A stretch of DNA of 64,000 nt, from NCBI GenBank assembly GCA_009193005.1, contig SDWI01000004.1, forward strand, positions 616,044 through 680,043, written 5' to 3'. The DNA comes from Lamellibrachia luymesi. Its lineage: Eukaryota > Annelida > Polychaeta > Sabellida > Siboglinidae. The notes under the pieces were generated by a model that made no database searches, had not been told where the DNA came from, and was given only the letters and a program-made list of their open reading frames with translations. A program made the translations under genes and the position numbers. Numbering within the stretch: the first letter of the stretch is position 1; each line of letters begins with the position of its first letter. Of this stretch, positions 44,961 through 57,372 are shown one piece after another.

Positions 44961-46540
44961 GCCGATGATGTCCTATTTATCGGCTTCAAACACAGGAAGC
45001 AATCTCAGAGCTGCCATGCGTACTTGATGTTTACAGTGTTACAGTGTATTTCGCGACATACAACCGACACTTGGGCGTCATGAAGCAGAAGAAATGTGCT
45101 CCAAATAATTATTTATGAGTACATTTATCGGTCACATAGAAAATATTTAATAAATATCCGCCATACTGTGCACGTGATGTTGCTTTTGTGTCACTCACAT
45201 GGTCTAACGCGATCTCGTATCGGGTGGTGGTGGCCGCGTGTAGAATGAGGCCAGAGTGGGCCAGCAGACAGCAATTCTTAGCGTGACCTTATATTGACGT
45301 ACGAGATTCTCGTTTTGTAATCGCGCTCACACAACATCCGGTTAAATGTGAACTGTTTAGAGCACATGCGTTCTGACAAAAATGTAATAATTTCACACTT
45401 TCACATCGTTATTGTCAGGTAACTATAGTGATATACATGTAAGAATGCATACAGACATGAAATACGTGTTTATTGTTCTGTTTATTGCATTTTTGTAAGG
45501 TTTCACGTTTCATGAAAATGCATAGGTTTTTGACGAGCGAGTCCTTCGCCTATACAACAGCAAAAGCCAGATACATTTTTTTTATGGCGATTGACTTTGC
45601 CTACATAATAACTATTTGTACAATTTATAATCTGTAGGCGGCGATGTAATTAATCACATATGAATTAAACTGTTGTAATCGTTATGATTTGCAGGATATG
45701 TATCATTACTTTTCGTAATCGTTATGATTTGCAGGATAGGTTCATTACTTTTCGTAAGTTGAACTTGTCGTAAGTTGAACTTGTTTTAACAAAGAACTCG
45801 TTTTTTCGTAAGCAAACATTGAAATGTCCAAATACATACAAATTATGATATGTCTAACCACCATTCAAGTACCCATATCTTCTTTAGTATCTACCTTTTA
45901 ACAAAGAACTCCAAACTACTCCTCCGTGTACTTGAATTTGTAACAATTTCATAATAGTTCCTAATATCGCCCGGAACCCCTTCGGTGGCTGTCAGGGGTG
46001 TCGGATGTTTCGGCCCATAACGGGTTCGGTCCATGGGCCGAACCAACCAACGTCGCGACCAGTGAACCGTGAAGTGTTTTCGCTCGCATGGGCCGAACCA
46101 CCTGTGCATGCAAAAGGTGCAAGTGGGCTCCGTGGGCAGAAATGACGATTCTAACTGGGAAATCCTGTTGGATATCGTGGTCTGCCCTTGTGTTGGAACG
46201 CGTTCGCCGATCTTCCTAAGTTTACGGCAGGTCGGAGACACGCGGTGCAACAACACAGTACCAGATAGATTGAAAACTGCCAGAATTTCTTTGCCACATT
46301 TATTAACAACTGCCAATACATAATTTGTCAATAATACTACAGATAAAATCATGACATACGTACATTATATGTGTAAGCCAATATATATCACATGACAAAT
46401 TGTCACGTCGTGACGTGTATGCCGGGCTTAAATTATGAAGAAAACGCCATAGAGACAAGGTGGTTACTAGGAAATAAAAGCTTGTTAAAATATTGAATGG
46501 GTATGAAATTATTGATTGAATTTGTTTTCTCACTTAAGAA
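44961..46540. other. Intergenic region, nothing recognised
   Basis: Contains a direct duplication of about 45 bp at 45676-45755 (GTAATCGTTATGATTTGCAG twice). A 153-residue minus frame at 45891-46352 has a few Cys and Trp residues but no recognisable family. Confidence 0.4.
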
Positions 46541-46549
46541 AGATAGTAG

Positions 46550-46890
46550 AACTAGAGGACGAGGTAACATTAGTTAAGGATTGGTGTAGATTGGATATCA
46601 GAAAGTACTCATTCTCAGAGTACACTAAACAAATGGAACAAATTATAGAACAATTGTGTAACTGGTAGCAGCGTGAAATATGTTTAAAAATAAAATTGAC
46701 AAATATATCTGAAGGGCGGGTTACACATAGAAGAAAACTGTCCGACTCTCGATAAACTTATGGTCTCTTTGTGAACTTGCCATCAGAATGTTATCATGGT
46801 GTTTTGGCTTGAATGGCAATCTTGTTAACTATTGTTAAATCAACTGAACTGGAGAATCGCGTCAGAATAAAACAATAACATCAGTCACGG
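46550..46890 (+). pseudogene. CR1-type LINE 3' end fragment
   Basis: TTTAAAAATAAAATTGACAA encodes FKNKIDKY, the usual CR1 ORF2 ending (compare KNRIERYLIRAGYT at 58441). It is followed by 3'-UTR-like sequence ending in GGCAATCTTGTTAA, which matches GGCAATCTGGTTAA at 58562. Confidence 0.55.
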
Positions 46891-47820
46891 TAACAGTCAA
46901 AATACGGGTTCGCGGGCAGGCTCTATTCTCGGAGAGTTCACGAAGGCTACCGAGAGCCGAATCAGCGAAACTACGGTACCCCTGGCATATAGACCTACTG
47001 ACACGTGTATTTATCAGTTGCTACGTTAGCCAGTACTTTCATAAGAATGCTGACTGTAGGCCTACACACAGGCACTTGACCTTAATTGGTTGTGCACCCG
47101 TCATTGCTGGTTGAAAAAGTAGTGACAGCCATTTCCTTGAATTGCTCTCATCATGATACTGACCATGTTACAAGTGTGCAGAACACTTCGAATAGTCGAA
47201 TTTCTTATGTTAGTGCTACATTATTTCACAATATTTTTAACAAATAAAGTAGTTAATGATATTAGCAGTGGACTGTTGGTCACATATGTCAGTAATCATC
47301 TACCTGTTTTGCAATATGCAATTATATAGATAATGATTGGCCAAAAACGTGCATGATACGCGAGTGGGTAGAATAGAGGCATTTGGTGCCGCAGTATCTG
47401 TTCAAGACAGGGATCTTATCACGAAACAGAATGATGTTAATAAGAGCTACGAAGGGTTTGTTAATACATTCAATGAATTATATTATAGCATGCATTGCCT
47501 GTTAAGAAAGGTGTGCCTCAGAAATAAATTAGAAAATAGGCCATGGTTTACTAAAGGTTTGGCAAATGCGTGTAAAAAGAACAATCTGTATAAAAAATAT
47601 ATTAAATATAAAACAATGCATGCCGAGAATAAATCTATAAAACATAAGTTGACAAACATTTTACGATATGCGAAAAGAGTACTACAGTAATTTACTGGAA
47701 AAACACTGCAACATTTCCAGACCATTGTAAATGAAAATAAAACATAAAAATCAACAATGGTTTCAACGAATTCTTTGTCAATATTGGACCAAATGACTAT
47801 GCGAATACGGAGGCATCCTG

Positions 47821-50800
47821 CAGGGGTGAGATTTTGCGGTCGCCAATGGCGCCCAAAAATGGCTTCGGGCGACTTAAATGTTGTACTACTTTGAGACTTG
47901 AGACATTGTCATTGAGTCGCATGACTACTCGAAATATTCACGGAGCTGCAATAGTTTAGACTCAGCACAAATAAACGGAATGTTAATAAAAATCTCAGAA
48001 GTGTTGTTCTGGTTATATCGCATTTATGTTAACTATAAATCGTGTGTTTGTGACTCGTTTGACATTGCAAGAATGTTGGCAAACCGTAGCCGAAGCGATA
48101 TCAACAGGGAGAATTCATTGTATTTTTATCAACCACATCGACGCTCAACATGTAACTAAACGGTCATTCTACACTGAAATAATAACCGGTCATGTTAATA
48201 GTTTTGGCGCCGTGTGGTGCCACTATATACTAGCAAAAATGCTCGTCCCCAAGACGGGATAACGTGGTAGTTCATACGTGACAGTCATGATAGCAATGTT
48301 TATTAAATGCCTCAGGCCAATATGCCATCAATACGCTCGAGATTGTTTAAGGGAACGTCAAACATATTACCAGAAAAAACCATGTCACGCACGTGATGCA
48401 ATACTCAAAATGTTGAAGGTCGATTGAATTTAGACCCATGCCATGCCATGGTCTAAATTGGTTGTAAAATATCTGCATTTTACTATCTTTTTATTGTGTA
48501 TTGGCCCTCGGTCTGCGACCTCGGGTCAATACGTTGGTGCGTGCTTTCGACTATAATTAATATAAACCGCCCATATGGCGCTACATACTCTCAAACGGTT
48601 TTACGAATTCGCCGCAGCGCGCATGGTTTCTGTGATTGTTGGAAGTTAACGTTTTACGTAGCGAACATTTGATTTACCATAAAAACTACTAAGAACCCTT
48701 GATATACGGGGTATTTCGAAAAAAGGCGTTACGTTTCATTCGTGGGGTCGTAGATTAATCCCTGAAAGCTTGGCGCCCGAGGTGCAAGCCGTCTAGGACG
48801 AAAACGTGAACATAACCACATACATACAAGTATACGCTGGTTCGATTACAGTTAGATATATCCACACGGTGCTTCTGGTGGATAAATCGGGAACTAGGTT
48901 AAAGTTTCTCTAGGCTAGGCTAAAACCAGATCCTGTGAAAAATCAGCAGGTCCTGCCTGTAAACTGTTCAGTTCACAGGACCTGATGTCCTGTGACGCTT
49001 GGAGACTTTTCGCGTAGACTGTTGGTGTGCCATGTTATGAAAGCAAAACAACCTGTCACATGTGTACAATTATAGGTATATCAAGTTCCGCTAGATGGCG
49101 TCACTTTTTCGTTGTCGTCAAAAATAGCGTAGTTTTATGTGTCCCATATTTGGTACGAAGGCGTGACGCTCGCATCACATGGTCGCGGGAAAAGCCAAAA
49201 TACATATATAATATGTATGCAAATGACGTGGCCGAGTTTGTTTAACTTCATATCGACCAATGAATGTCTTCTTTACATTATGGGCGCGGGAATTTTTTCA
49301 TTCCGACGCTTTTGTGACTGCACGAAGGTAAGTAAATTTTGTTTTGCTTAAACTTGTTAAAAAGTACATATAATATAAAGAAGAATTTTATAGGAATAAA
49401 AAAGAACAGTACAATAATTACTTAGCTTTAAAATGATGTGCATATTATTGCAGTGGACAACTGCCGTTTTTCAGAAAAACGTGGGCAACATGACCCGGTG
49501 CGCGCTAATTTGTCATGTTTTGTCGTTCGGAAGCTGCGGTCGGTGGCTTCGCGTGAACGTATATTGTAAAGACCTTTCGACGCATCGTAATCCGTTGACA
49601 TCCGTATTTCTGCGATTAAATAATTGCATGTTTTGTTGATAAAAGTTATTATAAATGTATTATTGTTGTCTATGCGTCAATATTTTTATGTTAAAAATTA
49701 CGAAAGGTAAATTACTGCAAGATGATTTGACATCGTCATGGCGTCATCTGCAATACTGGAATATGAAATCTTTTCGAAGAATCCGAGCAATCCACATTTC
49801 AACAATTAATTGCTGGCACATTTTGTTTATAGCATTTGTTATATATGTATTTCTGTAGTTTGTGTAGCAGTATTTACTAGTTGTCAGAAATTATGTTTTA
49901 TTGTTTTTTTTTTTTTGCGTTTTACTGCATACCTTTTTTACTGATTATATAATTTGTAAATTGTAATAACTGGTGTGAGTTGTGTAGTGTTTCTAAGGTA
50001 TGCATTGATAATGAATACTTTATGATGAATAACAAAATTGTTGTGTATTTGTATATACCTATATGTTCGGTCGCCTTCCAGTGATTACTGTTAAAAACCA
50101 AGTAATAATTTTTTAAAGCTGCAGATACTTTTCACTTTAATATTTGATTATGCATATTTTATACTTAATATCTGCCACTATTTGTGTTTTGTTAATTTTT
50201 ATTTGCAGTGATCATTTATGCCAACTTGAATATCTTCTTAATTATCGTTATTTTATTTTACACATTATTTGACATCTTGGATTTTAGAAGATCCAGTTTT
50301 TATTTGTGCAAAATTTACTGTTATAAAATGTACTTTTGATATTTTATCATCTGATTATATCAGATATATAATATTATAATTATTAATTTAATTATTCAAA
50401 AGTATTTTGTGTTACAGGTAAAGGTATTCAACAGCAACTTGTGTGTACAGACTTCAGCTAGTTTGTGATTTATATGGATTACAATCGGCTGTTATGATAC
50501 AAATGAATCGAATGATGAACACCTTGGAGATAACACTGCATGCACTATTGCAACAGCATATAAGACTTCATCTCAGGACAACTGTTCCTTTCTTCAATGA
50601 TGATTTGAGATAGATTCATCGTCCATCGATGAGCGACATCAAAGTGATCAATTCTGGTTTTGACAAATGTGCTGTCGTCTACGATAACCATTATACTCTT
50701 ACACATGGAAATTATTGCCATGCACTCATCTAACATGATAAACAAAATCATGTGCTTGATGCTGAGACAGTGTGCTTGTGGAACATTGACACACTATTGC

Positions 50801-51257
50801 ATTTGCCTGCAAGAAATAAAAAATATGACGAACATAGATAGGCATTGACATTGTCTGAAGAAACGTATGTGCATATAGAAATAAATGGTTGCTTTTGAAT
50901 AACATGCTATAACCTTTTCATAATTAATACATGGTAAAATATGTACAATTAACTGTAATATAATCTAAACACATACAATTTATTTTGATGCCCCTAGCCC
51001 TGTATATCAATTGTATACTGTATTTTATTCAGTATTAACTATTGTGTATTACATTGTATTGATCCTGCCTTGAAAATAAATGTTTCAAAACTTTGCTGTT
51101 GATGTCGTTCATATATTCTATTTTCAAAGTATTTACTTTCTATCATCAAAGTATTGATTAGCAAGTGGGCTACCTAAGAAGCTGTCGGGCTACTTCAACT
51201 TTGCAAGGTTGGTAGCCTGACTGGCTACCTTCCATGACTTGCTAAATCTCACACCTG
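47821..51257. mobile_element. 3437-bp hAT-like insertion with terminal inverted repeats
   Basis: The left end is CAGGGGTGAGATTTTGC. The right end is the reverse complement of CAGGTGTGAGATTTAGC (15 of 17 match). Flanks share ATCC(A)TG, an imperfect target duplication. Removing the insertion joins GAGGCATCC to ATGTTCCTT and restores the LINE frame (EAS-MFLHPI). CAGGG-type ends and a duplication of about 8 bp suit the hAT superfamily, but no transposase is visible, so it is probably non-autonomous. The right end has an internal hairpin (GGTAGCC...GGCTACC). Confidence 0.7.
49280..49639 (+). CDS. Speculative two-exon ORF inside the hAT-like insertion
   Basis: ATG at 49280 gives MGAGIFSFRRFCDCTK and then a strong donor, AAG|GTAAGT. 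A good acceptor (TATTATTGCAG, exon from 49454) continues in phase for 61 residues to a stop at 49639. The surrounding 48.4-49.6 kb is richer in CpG than its neighbours. The product (77 residues, Cys/Arg-rich) is not recognised. It could be captured host sequence or chance. Confidence 0.15.
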
Positions 51258-52899
51258 ATCCATGTTCCTTCACCCCATTAATGAACAAGAATTGTTAACT
51301 GTCGTGAAACATTGTAAAAGAAAATCCTCTACGGGTTACGACGGAAAGACGTATGTTGTGAAAAATGTAATTTCACACATAGCTAAACCCCATACGTATA
51401 TATGTAACACATCATTCGAAACATATATTTTTACAGATAATATGAAAGTGACAAAAGTTATTCTTGTCTATAAGACTAGCGAAAACAAGTTTATTTCACA
51501 ACTACGGGCCTATCTCTCTATTGCCGCAGTTCTCAAAAATTCTTTGATAACTGGAAAAATTCATGGACCAAAACAAAATACTAAGTAACAGCCAGTATGG
51601 TTTTCGGAATAACAGATGTACATCTGTGGTTTTATTAGAAATGATCGAGGAAATATCTAATGCAATTGACAATAAAAAAGCTTCAATTGGGGTGTTCATA
51701 TACTTCAGAAAAGCTTTCGATACTGTCAATCATAATTTACTAATACATTTTTTTTAATGAATGGTATTTTCAGTACAGTACTTAAATGGTTAGTTAGCTA
51801 CTTAACAAAAAAGGACACAATCAGTCTACATTGATGATGCAAAATCGGATCTCTTAGAAGTAGTATATGGCGTGCCACAATGTTCAATACTTGGACCGAA
51901 ATTATTTTTGATACATATGATTTGTGTAATGTTTCTAGTATATTCAAATGTATACTGTTTGCGGATGACACTATTTTATATTGCTGATAGTCCAGAATTG
52001 CTTAGTAATACAATTAGTCAAGAGCTGAGTAAACTGTATGGTTGGCTTGCAGTTAACAAACTGTCTTTTAATATTAATAAAACTAATTACATGGTATTTG
52101 GAAAAGGAAGGGTTACTTCAGATATTGCAATAACAATAAACTAAAACATTATAGTCTATGAAACAAAATGTCTTGGCATAATTATTGATAATAAGCTTTC
52201 TTGGAAAGCACTTGTACAATCAGCAAAATCCAAATTGACTAAAACAATGTCAATAATTTATAAAGCCAATTTTTTCTTAAAGGCCTCTGCATTGATTACT
52301 TTATACTTATCACTTTTCTTGCCCCATACAGACTACTGCTCAGAGATATGGGGAAATACTTATCGCACAAATCCAATGCCCCTACTGACTCTACAAAAGA
52401 GAGTTGTGAGAATTATTTGTGGAACAAAGGCTCGTGACCATACAAATATCTTATTTATCAATCTTACATTAATAAAATTTTTCGACCTAATTGAATACAA
52501 AACATCTATATTGATGTACAAAGTGAAATATAAACTATTGCCCAATAGCATTCAAAGATTTTTTATTCTAATGAAGATAGTTTGCACAACACAAAGCAAA
52601 GGGACAAATTCATAAAAATTAAAGCTCATACTGCACTAAGGGCTAAATGTTTTACTATCGCTGGTGTTAAGCTTTGGGATGGCCTACGTATTGCACTAAG
52701 AAAGTGTAAAAATATTTTTGCTTGCAAAGACATGTACAAAGCATCTATACCTGATAGATACAAAAGGGATATTTTATTCTGAGACGCAACATGTTTACTG
52801 TATTAGCTTTTGGTATATTTGTACATTAATTATATGTGTTTTATCAGTATGATACAAGGGACTACTATATAAAAAAGTAAAAATATATATGTGTATGTA

Positions 52900-52945
52900 T
52901 GTCTATGTATATATATATATATATATAATTATATATATATATACA
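52900..52945. repeat. (TA)n microsatellite
   Basis: TATATA runs interrupted by AATT, within the LINE 3' region. Confidence 0.9.
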
Positions 52946-53166
52946 TAATATTATAACAAATCAATACAGCAGGGGAGAGTACACATAAGTTTACATTTCA
53001 ATTCTCTCCATTTCCAACATAAGATTGTAGCACACTCTGATTGTAACTATTCATCTTTTAAATATATATGATTTAAATGAGCATTGTATATAAATGTTCT
53101 GCATTAACAATGTATGTATATACACTGCATATATGTAATGTTGGAAATAAATGTATTATTATTATT

Positions 53167-53640
53167 CTGTGCGTTTTAGAATAATAACAAGAGGAAAAGT
53201 TGCGACTTCCCCTTTACTAAAAATAGATATCACAAATATTGATAGAGTATTTGAATTCAGTTTTCTTGGAATAAGTTTTAATGAACAACTTAACTGGAAA
53301 GTTACATCGACAACATTTCAAATAGGTGTTAAAAGACGACTGGTATTCTAAATAGACTAAAACAGTTATTATCTCTTAATATAATGATCATATTATATAA
53401 CACACTGATACTGCCACACTTAAACCATCTGATGTTAAACAGAACATTGCGTTTTACCACGGATAAATCATAGACATAGAAACGCTGCTAAAAATATTAA
53501 CTTACGACGAAGTTAGACCGCTCATAAAGCAACATATCCACCATAATTTACAGTCAAATTTATCTAAACTGCATATTATCATGACTCCACTTTTATGTAG
53601 AGATACAGTTTTTCACAGTCAAAAAGTTTTCAAAATGTGA
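53167..53640 (+). pseudogene. Second Jockey-type LINE fragment (RT C-terminal part)
   Basis: Directly after the preceding element's ATT tail, frames read FEFSFLGISFNEQLNWKVT (thumb region) and, after a shift, LKQLLSLNIMIILYNTLILP. This is a 5'-truncated, broken copy of a related element. Confidence 0.6.
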
Positions 53641-55008
53641 AGGAGGAATAATTCGTAAATTATGGGTTTTGTCTACAGCATCTATTTTACAGCACTGACG
53701 TTGACAAAGTTGTCGTGCGCGCTGTTTTACGGCACCGCAAAGGTCAAGTTTGTTCGCGAAACGTTTGCTATTAAATTTTGAGCAAATGTTTAGCTGTGCC
53801 TAACCAAAATATGTACACCCCTAACCTTCATATTGGTATACTCGATGACACAACTTCGATTGAGGTTGTTGGCGCTCTCCGCGAGCTTTGTTATTGAAAA
53901 CTGTCAAAGCTTCACTTGTCAAAACAACACGTCGCCGGTGTGTCACAGAAATAGTGTCCTCTGTGACACGGCGTCTTCTTTTTAAAATCAAATTTTTTCT
54001 CTTCACCCAATGAGCAAATCAGTGAAATGTAGTTGAAAAGTGTTCGATAGATCGTATTATCAGCCAATTTTTGACGACTTTTCTATAAATGTTGCCCAAT
54101 TGTGCACACTTTGGAGCTAAATATGGAATTTTTTAGAATTTAGCTTATGATGGATTTTGTAATTATGAGCATCTTAGTGAAACGCATTTTGAAAACGCTC
54201 GTAAAAATCTATGATGGATTTTCCTTATGAGCTATTTGTCTTAGTGAAACGCTTCATAGCTGGAGATTGGCAGACTTCGCGCGCCACTACAGACTTTACT
54301 GATGCATGGTAGAGTCCGCATTCGTTTTTTGTTGTTATTCAGTTGAAATATACCAAAAACTGGAAAGCAATCAATGATATCAGTCTGACATTAATAACGA
54401 ACGTAACGATCGCCAAGATTATATTGCTCCGTAACGCTTTCCTGGATACCCACCCCACACCCTGAGCGTGACGTACTTTATGGATGGCCCTTATGCCAAG
54501 TATCACGTGCAAGTACGGATTTATTTTGAGACTTTGAATAAAACGAAAGAACAAAGCGAAATATTATAATCCACCGATGTTTAATTGATGTTTTACAAAT
54601 TATTGCTTGCGAAGACGCCGCCGTTGAAACTTCGTTAACGTCAACGTTAACATGACGTCACGCGAAACGAAAGGCTGTCCGACTTATGTGCACATTTCTA
54701 TTAACGCAGCGCAACTTTTTTGCAGATGTTACGTTAGCAATTGGTTTAAGCTACTTCTACATCGTTTTGCTAAATCGTTTTTCATGTTCAGGGTATAGCT
54801 GCGTTGCTTCCAATCGTTACCTAAGACGCAAGGAATCTTGTTTTTAGATTGTCTGTTTGAATCGGGTCGTTACGTTGCCGAGCTTCATGGAATCGCTTGC
54901 AATTGGCCGAACACAGCGTCTCTCGACGCATGACCAAATACTTGTTCGCGAGACACTCGCAGCGATTGTTGACGTCACGTCGTTGGGAGCTCGGGGAAGA
55001 GACCGAGA
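53641..55008. other. Intergenic region upstream of paralog 3's 3' end
   Basis: Contains a diverged direct repeat at 54146-54250 (TATGATGGATTTT...TTAGTGAAACGC twice). A further CRE (TGACGTCA, 54653-54660) is preceded by CGTTAACGTCAACGTTAACA. No gene is supported. Confidence 0.4.
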
Positions 55009-55625
55009 CTAGCGCTTCTTCGACTTGCACTGGCAATCCTTCATTTTGTTGCAATGCTTCTTTAGGTTGACGTAGCTGTCCATGGCATAGCGAACGTTCG
55101 AACCCGACTCCTACAAACGAAGCAGAACAAGTCAAACATATGACTGATATTGCAGTGATATTCGTAATTTGCGTACACCAATTGTTGAATAAACGTTTAG
55201 CGAAAGCGAACCAAATTGTCAAAAAAAACATGGTTTCGAAACGCTAGAACTTAGAAGGTCAAAGAACATTATGTCATGGTAGTAACTGGGTTGCCTAAAG
55301 CAATTAGGCATACATAGCCGGGAATGACTAATGTTTTTGCAGGCTCTGATATTCCAACGTCTCGATAATGTCCACATGTGAAAGTCATAAAAACGAATAC
55401 CTTCATGATGTAGCGAAGATAGTTGCGTTTCGTCATGCCACTAAGCTGGCAGCTGAGGCTCTTCGCAGAGCGGTGGCCAGCCTTTCTAAGCCTCCTTCCC
55501 AGGACGCCGTTGATGCCGCCCACGTCCTCGACGGTCTTGCCCCTTAACTTCGCATTTTCGAAAACCTTCGCCTTACGCGAACCTGCGAAGATAATGTCTT
55601 TGTTGCCATTCCTTGATCTGCCCAT
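55009..55625 (-). CDS. BAF-like small DNA-binding protein, paralog 3
   Basis: Exon 1 is 55625-55401 (225 nt); exon 2 is 55110-55009; the intron is 290 bp with AAG|GTATTC and TTTGTAG. The product is 108 residues. It starts MGRSRNGNKDIIFAGSRKAK and has DVGGINGVLGRRLRKAG, MTKRNYLRYIMK, ESGSNVRYAMDSYVNLKKHC and the tail KDCQCKSKKR. A longer open frame extends upstream to 55823, but the ATG at 55625 matches the starts of the other two copies and the conserved block at 55690-55790 looks like promoter DNA. It is separated from paralog 2 by 10.7 kb of transposon debris. Confidence 0.8.
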
Positions 55626-55669
55626 GGTACTTGCTGATGTTGTTGCTTGAAACTGGTGCTGCGCGTTTT

Positions 55670-55786
55670 TGCTGCGACGATCCCTGGTGTTAGATAGTAA
55701 CGAGATCGGAGCCTGCGGAAAAAGACGCCGTTTGATAGATTTATTTTTGCAAACTGACGGTAGTCGTGGTAACGACGATGACGTCA
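55670..55786 (-). promoter_or_regulatory. Conserved upstream block of BAF-like paralog 3
   Basis: Written on +, it carries GAGATCGGAGCCTGCGGAAA, GACGCCGTTTGATAG, GCAAACTGACGGTAGTCGTG and a CRE (55779-55786), 154 bp from the ATG. It follows the order of the other two copies. Confidence 0.6.
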
Positions 55787-55989
55787 CACGTGATTTACAA
55801 CGGTCGGATTTGTTTTCACGCACAACGGTACTTCGGGAAATTTAAACAGCTATATAAGTAAATAAAAACGTGTTGTTTTATTCATATTGCAATCACCTAT
55901 TCCGAAAAGTATATAAAATTAAAAAAGAGTCACGGTGCTTGTTTTTAAAATATGGGTACTTGAGTTCGACCAGGGCAGAGCCAGAGGCA

Positions 55990-56220
55990 GAGGCAGAGCT
56001 AGTAGTGGGTAGTGCGATTGCGTTTCATCATATCTGCTACACAAACGCAAACTGTTCTCGAGTATTATTGCTTTTACTACAAACTTCCTTAAACCTGGTA
56101 ATGTTGTCTTCACAACTGAAGCAGTTATACAACTGGACATCCGTTGAATCAAGGTAAGAACAAACAATTGCATCCTTCGCCTTCGGCCATTGGCGTCGCC
56201 ATCTGGGACAGTGCCAGTGC
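55990..56220 (-). repeat. Protein-like inverted repeat, arm 1
   Basis: The minus frame reads DSTDVQLYNCFSCEDNITRF then KEVCSKSNN. It is diverged but frame-conserved relative to arm 2 at 60850-61060, in opposite orientation. It could be the ends of a transposon or two fragments of the same coding repeat. Confidence 0.6.
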
Positions 56221-56579
56221 CAGTGGCAGTGAGTAACTCTTGTTGATGTTGGGGATTTTAATAAAAAATTCACATTGGCATATCAGATCTATTTTGTTTT
56301 ATATATTTTTATGATATTGCTGAAATTCAGCACAGCGTACATATCACGTTTTGCAATTACCATTTGATGTGCCATTTCCAAAGAAATAAAACCTACCCTG
56401 TACTCAAATCTCAAATTTCCTAGGCAAATTTTCGGCATACCAAGTAAATTATCAATATCTGTAAACTAGTTCTATTAACTTACTAGTCAACCAGAACATT
56501 ATCGCCGATCTCTAGTTTCTTGTCGAATATTTTTTGCAGTCAGGCTCAATCAGACTTGGTCTTGATGTCAGTGACAGTG

Positions 56580-57337
56580 TCACTGTAATTGGAACGTCAA
56601 TTCCGGAGCGGAATTAGGAATAGTGAAATTATTTCTTGTAACATTTCTACTCCAATTATTTGTACAAATATTAAACTAAATATAATATGTTGCATATATG
56701 TTTATCATTATATGTATTATGTACTCAAAGGAGTACAAACTACAAATACACATCCAAAGAAATGTTCACCAATAATTTCGGAAAATGAACTTAAATGTAT
56801 ATGCTTAAATGCCAGGAGCATACATAGTAAATAAAAAAAGCGAGTTAGACATTATGGTAGCATATACTGATCCTCACGTAATCATGGGCTACTAAAGATA
56901 TAGTAGATGCTGAGTTATCACCGACAGCTTATAAAATGTTTAAGACGGATAGGCGAGAAAGGAACGGGGGGGGAGTAATGTTATATATATTAAATAATCC
57001 AAGCATATGAAATAACACTGAAGAGTGAAGCACATTGTGAAGAAGCAATTTGGTGTAACATAGTTACCAATAAGTCAACATTAACAATACTAATAGATCG
57101 GAGTAGTTTATTGTAGTAGTCAAACATAGGACAAGAAGAATATATAAAACTACAAGAATATAAGGGAGGAGAGCAAGGGGGAATGTGTTATAATGGAAAT
57201 GAATTAGTTGAAAATGTTAAAATATACGAACCTTTGAGTTCAAGTGATCATAACCAAATCCATTTTAATATAAAAGTAGAACAGGGAATAAATATAAAAA
57301 ACAATGGAGATAAGAATCAGTATCAGGCCATATACTG

Positions 57338-57372
<35 letters not shown>

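Larger units (their letters stand above)
47140..53166 (+). pseudogene. Jockey-type non-LTR retrotransposon, interrupted and decayed
   Basis: The order is as in an intact element. The endonuclease end (LLVTYVSNHLPVL, about 47268-47315) comes first. A linker with RPWFTKGLANACKKNNLYKK (47337-47700) follows. RT starts with KSSTGYDGK (51310) and continues with QYGFRNNRCTSV (51590), FRKAFDTVNHNLLIH (51705) and VYGVPQCSILGP (51860). The catalytic FADDT is at 51958, in a different frame. LPHTDYCSEIWG and LQKRVVRIICGTKARDHTN follow (52320-52450). The 3' tail ends in ATTATTATTATT at about 53155. Several frameshifts and stops make it dead. It is split by the insertion at 47821-51257. Confidence 0.8.

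Noticed and set aside
45891..46352. 153-residue minus-strand ORF as a gene
   Set aside because: No recognisable domain, no splice partners, and it lies among LINE debris; kept only as a note.
55626..55823. N-terminal extension of BAF-like paralog 3 (66 residues upstream of the ATG at 55625)
   Set aside because: It overlaps the promoter block conserved at the other paralogs, where no matching frame exists.
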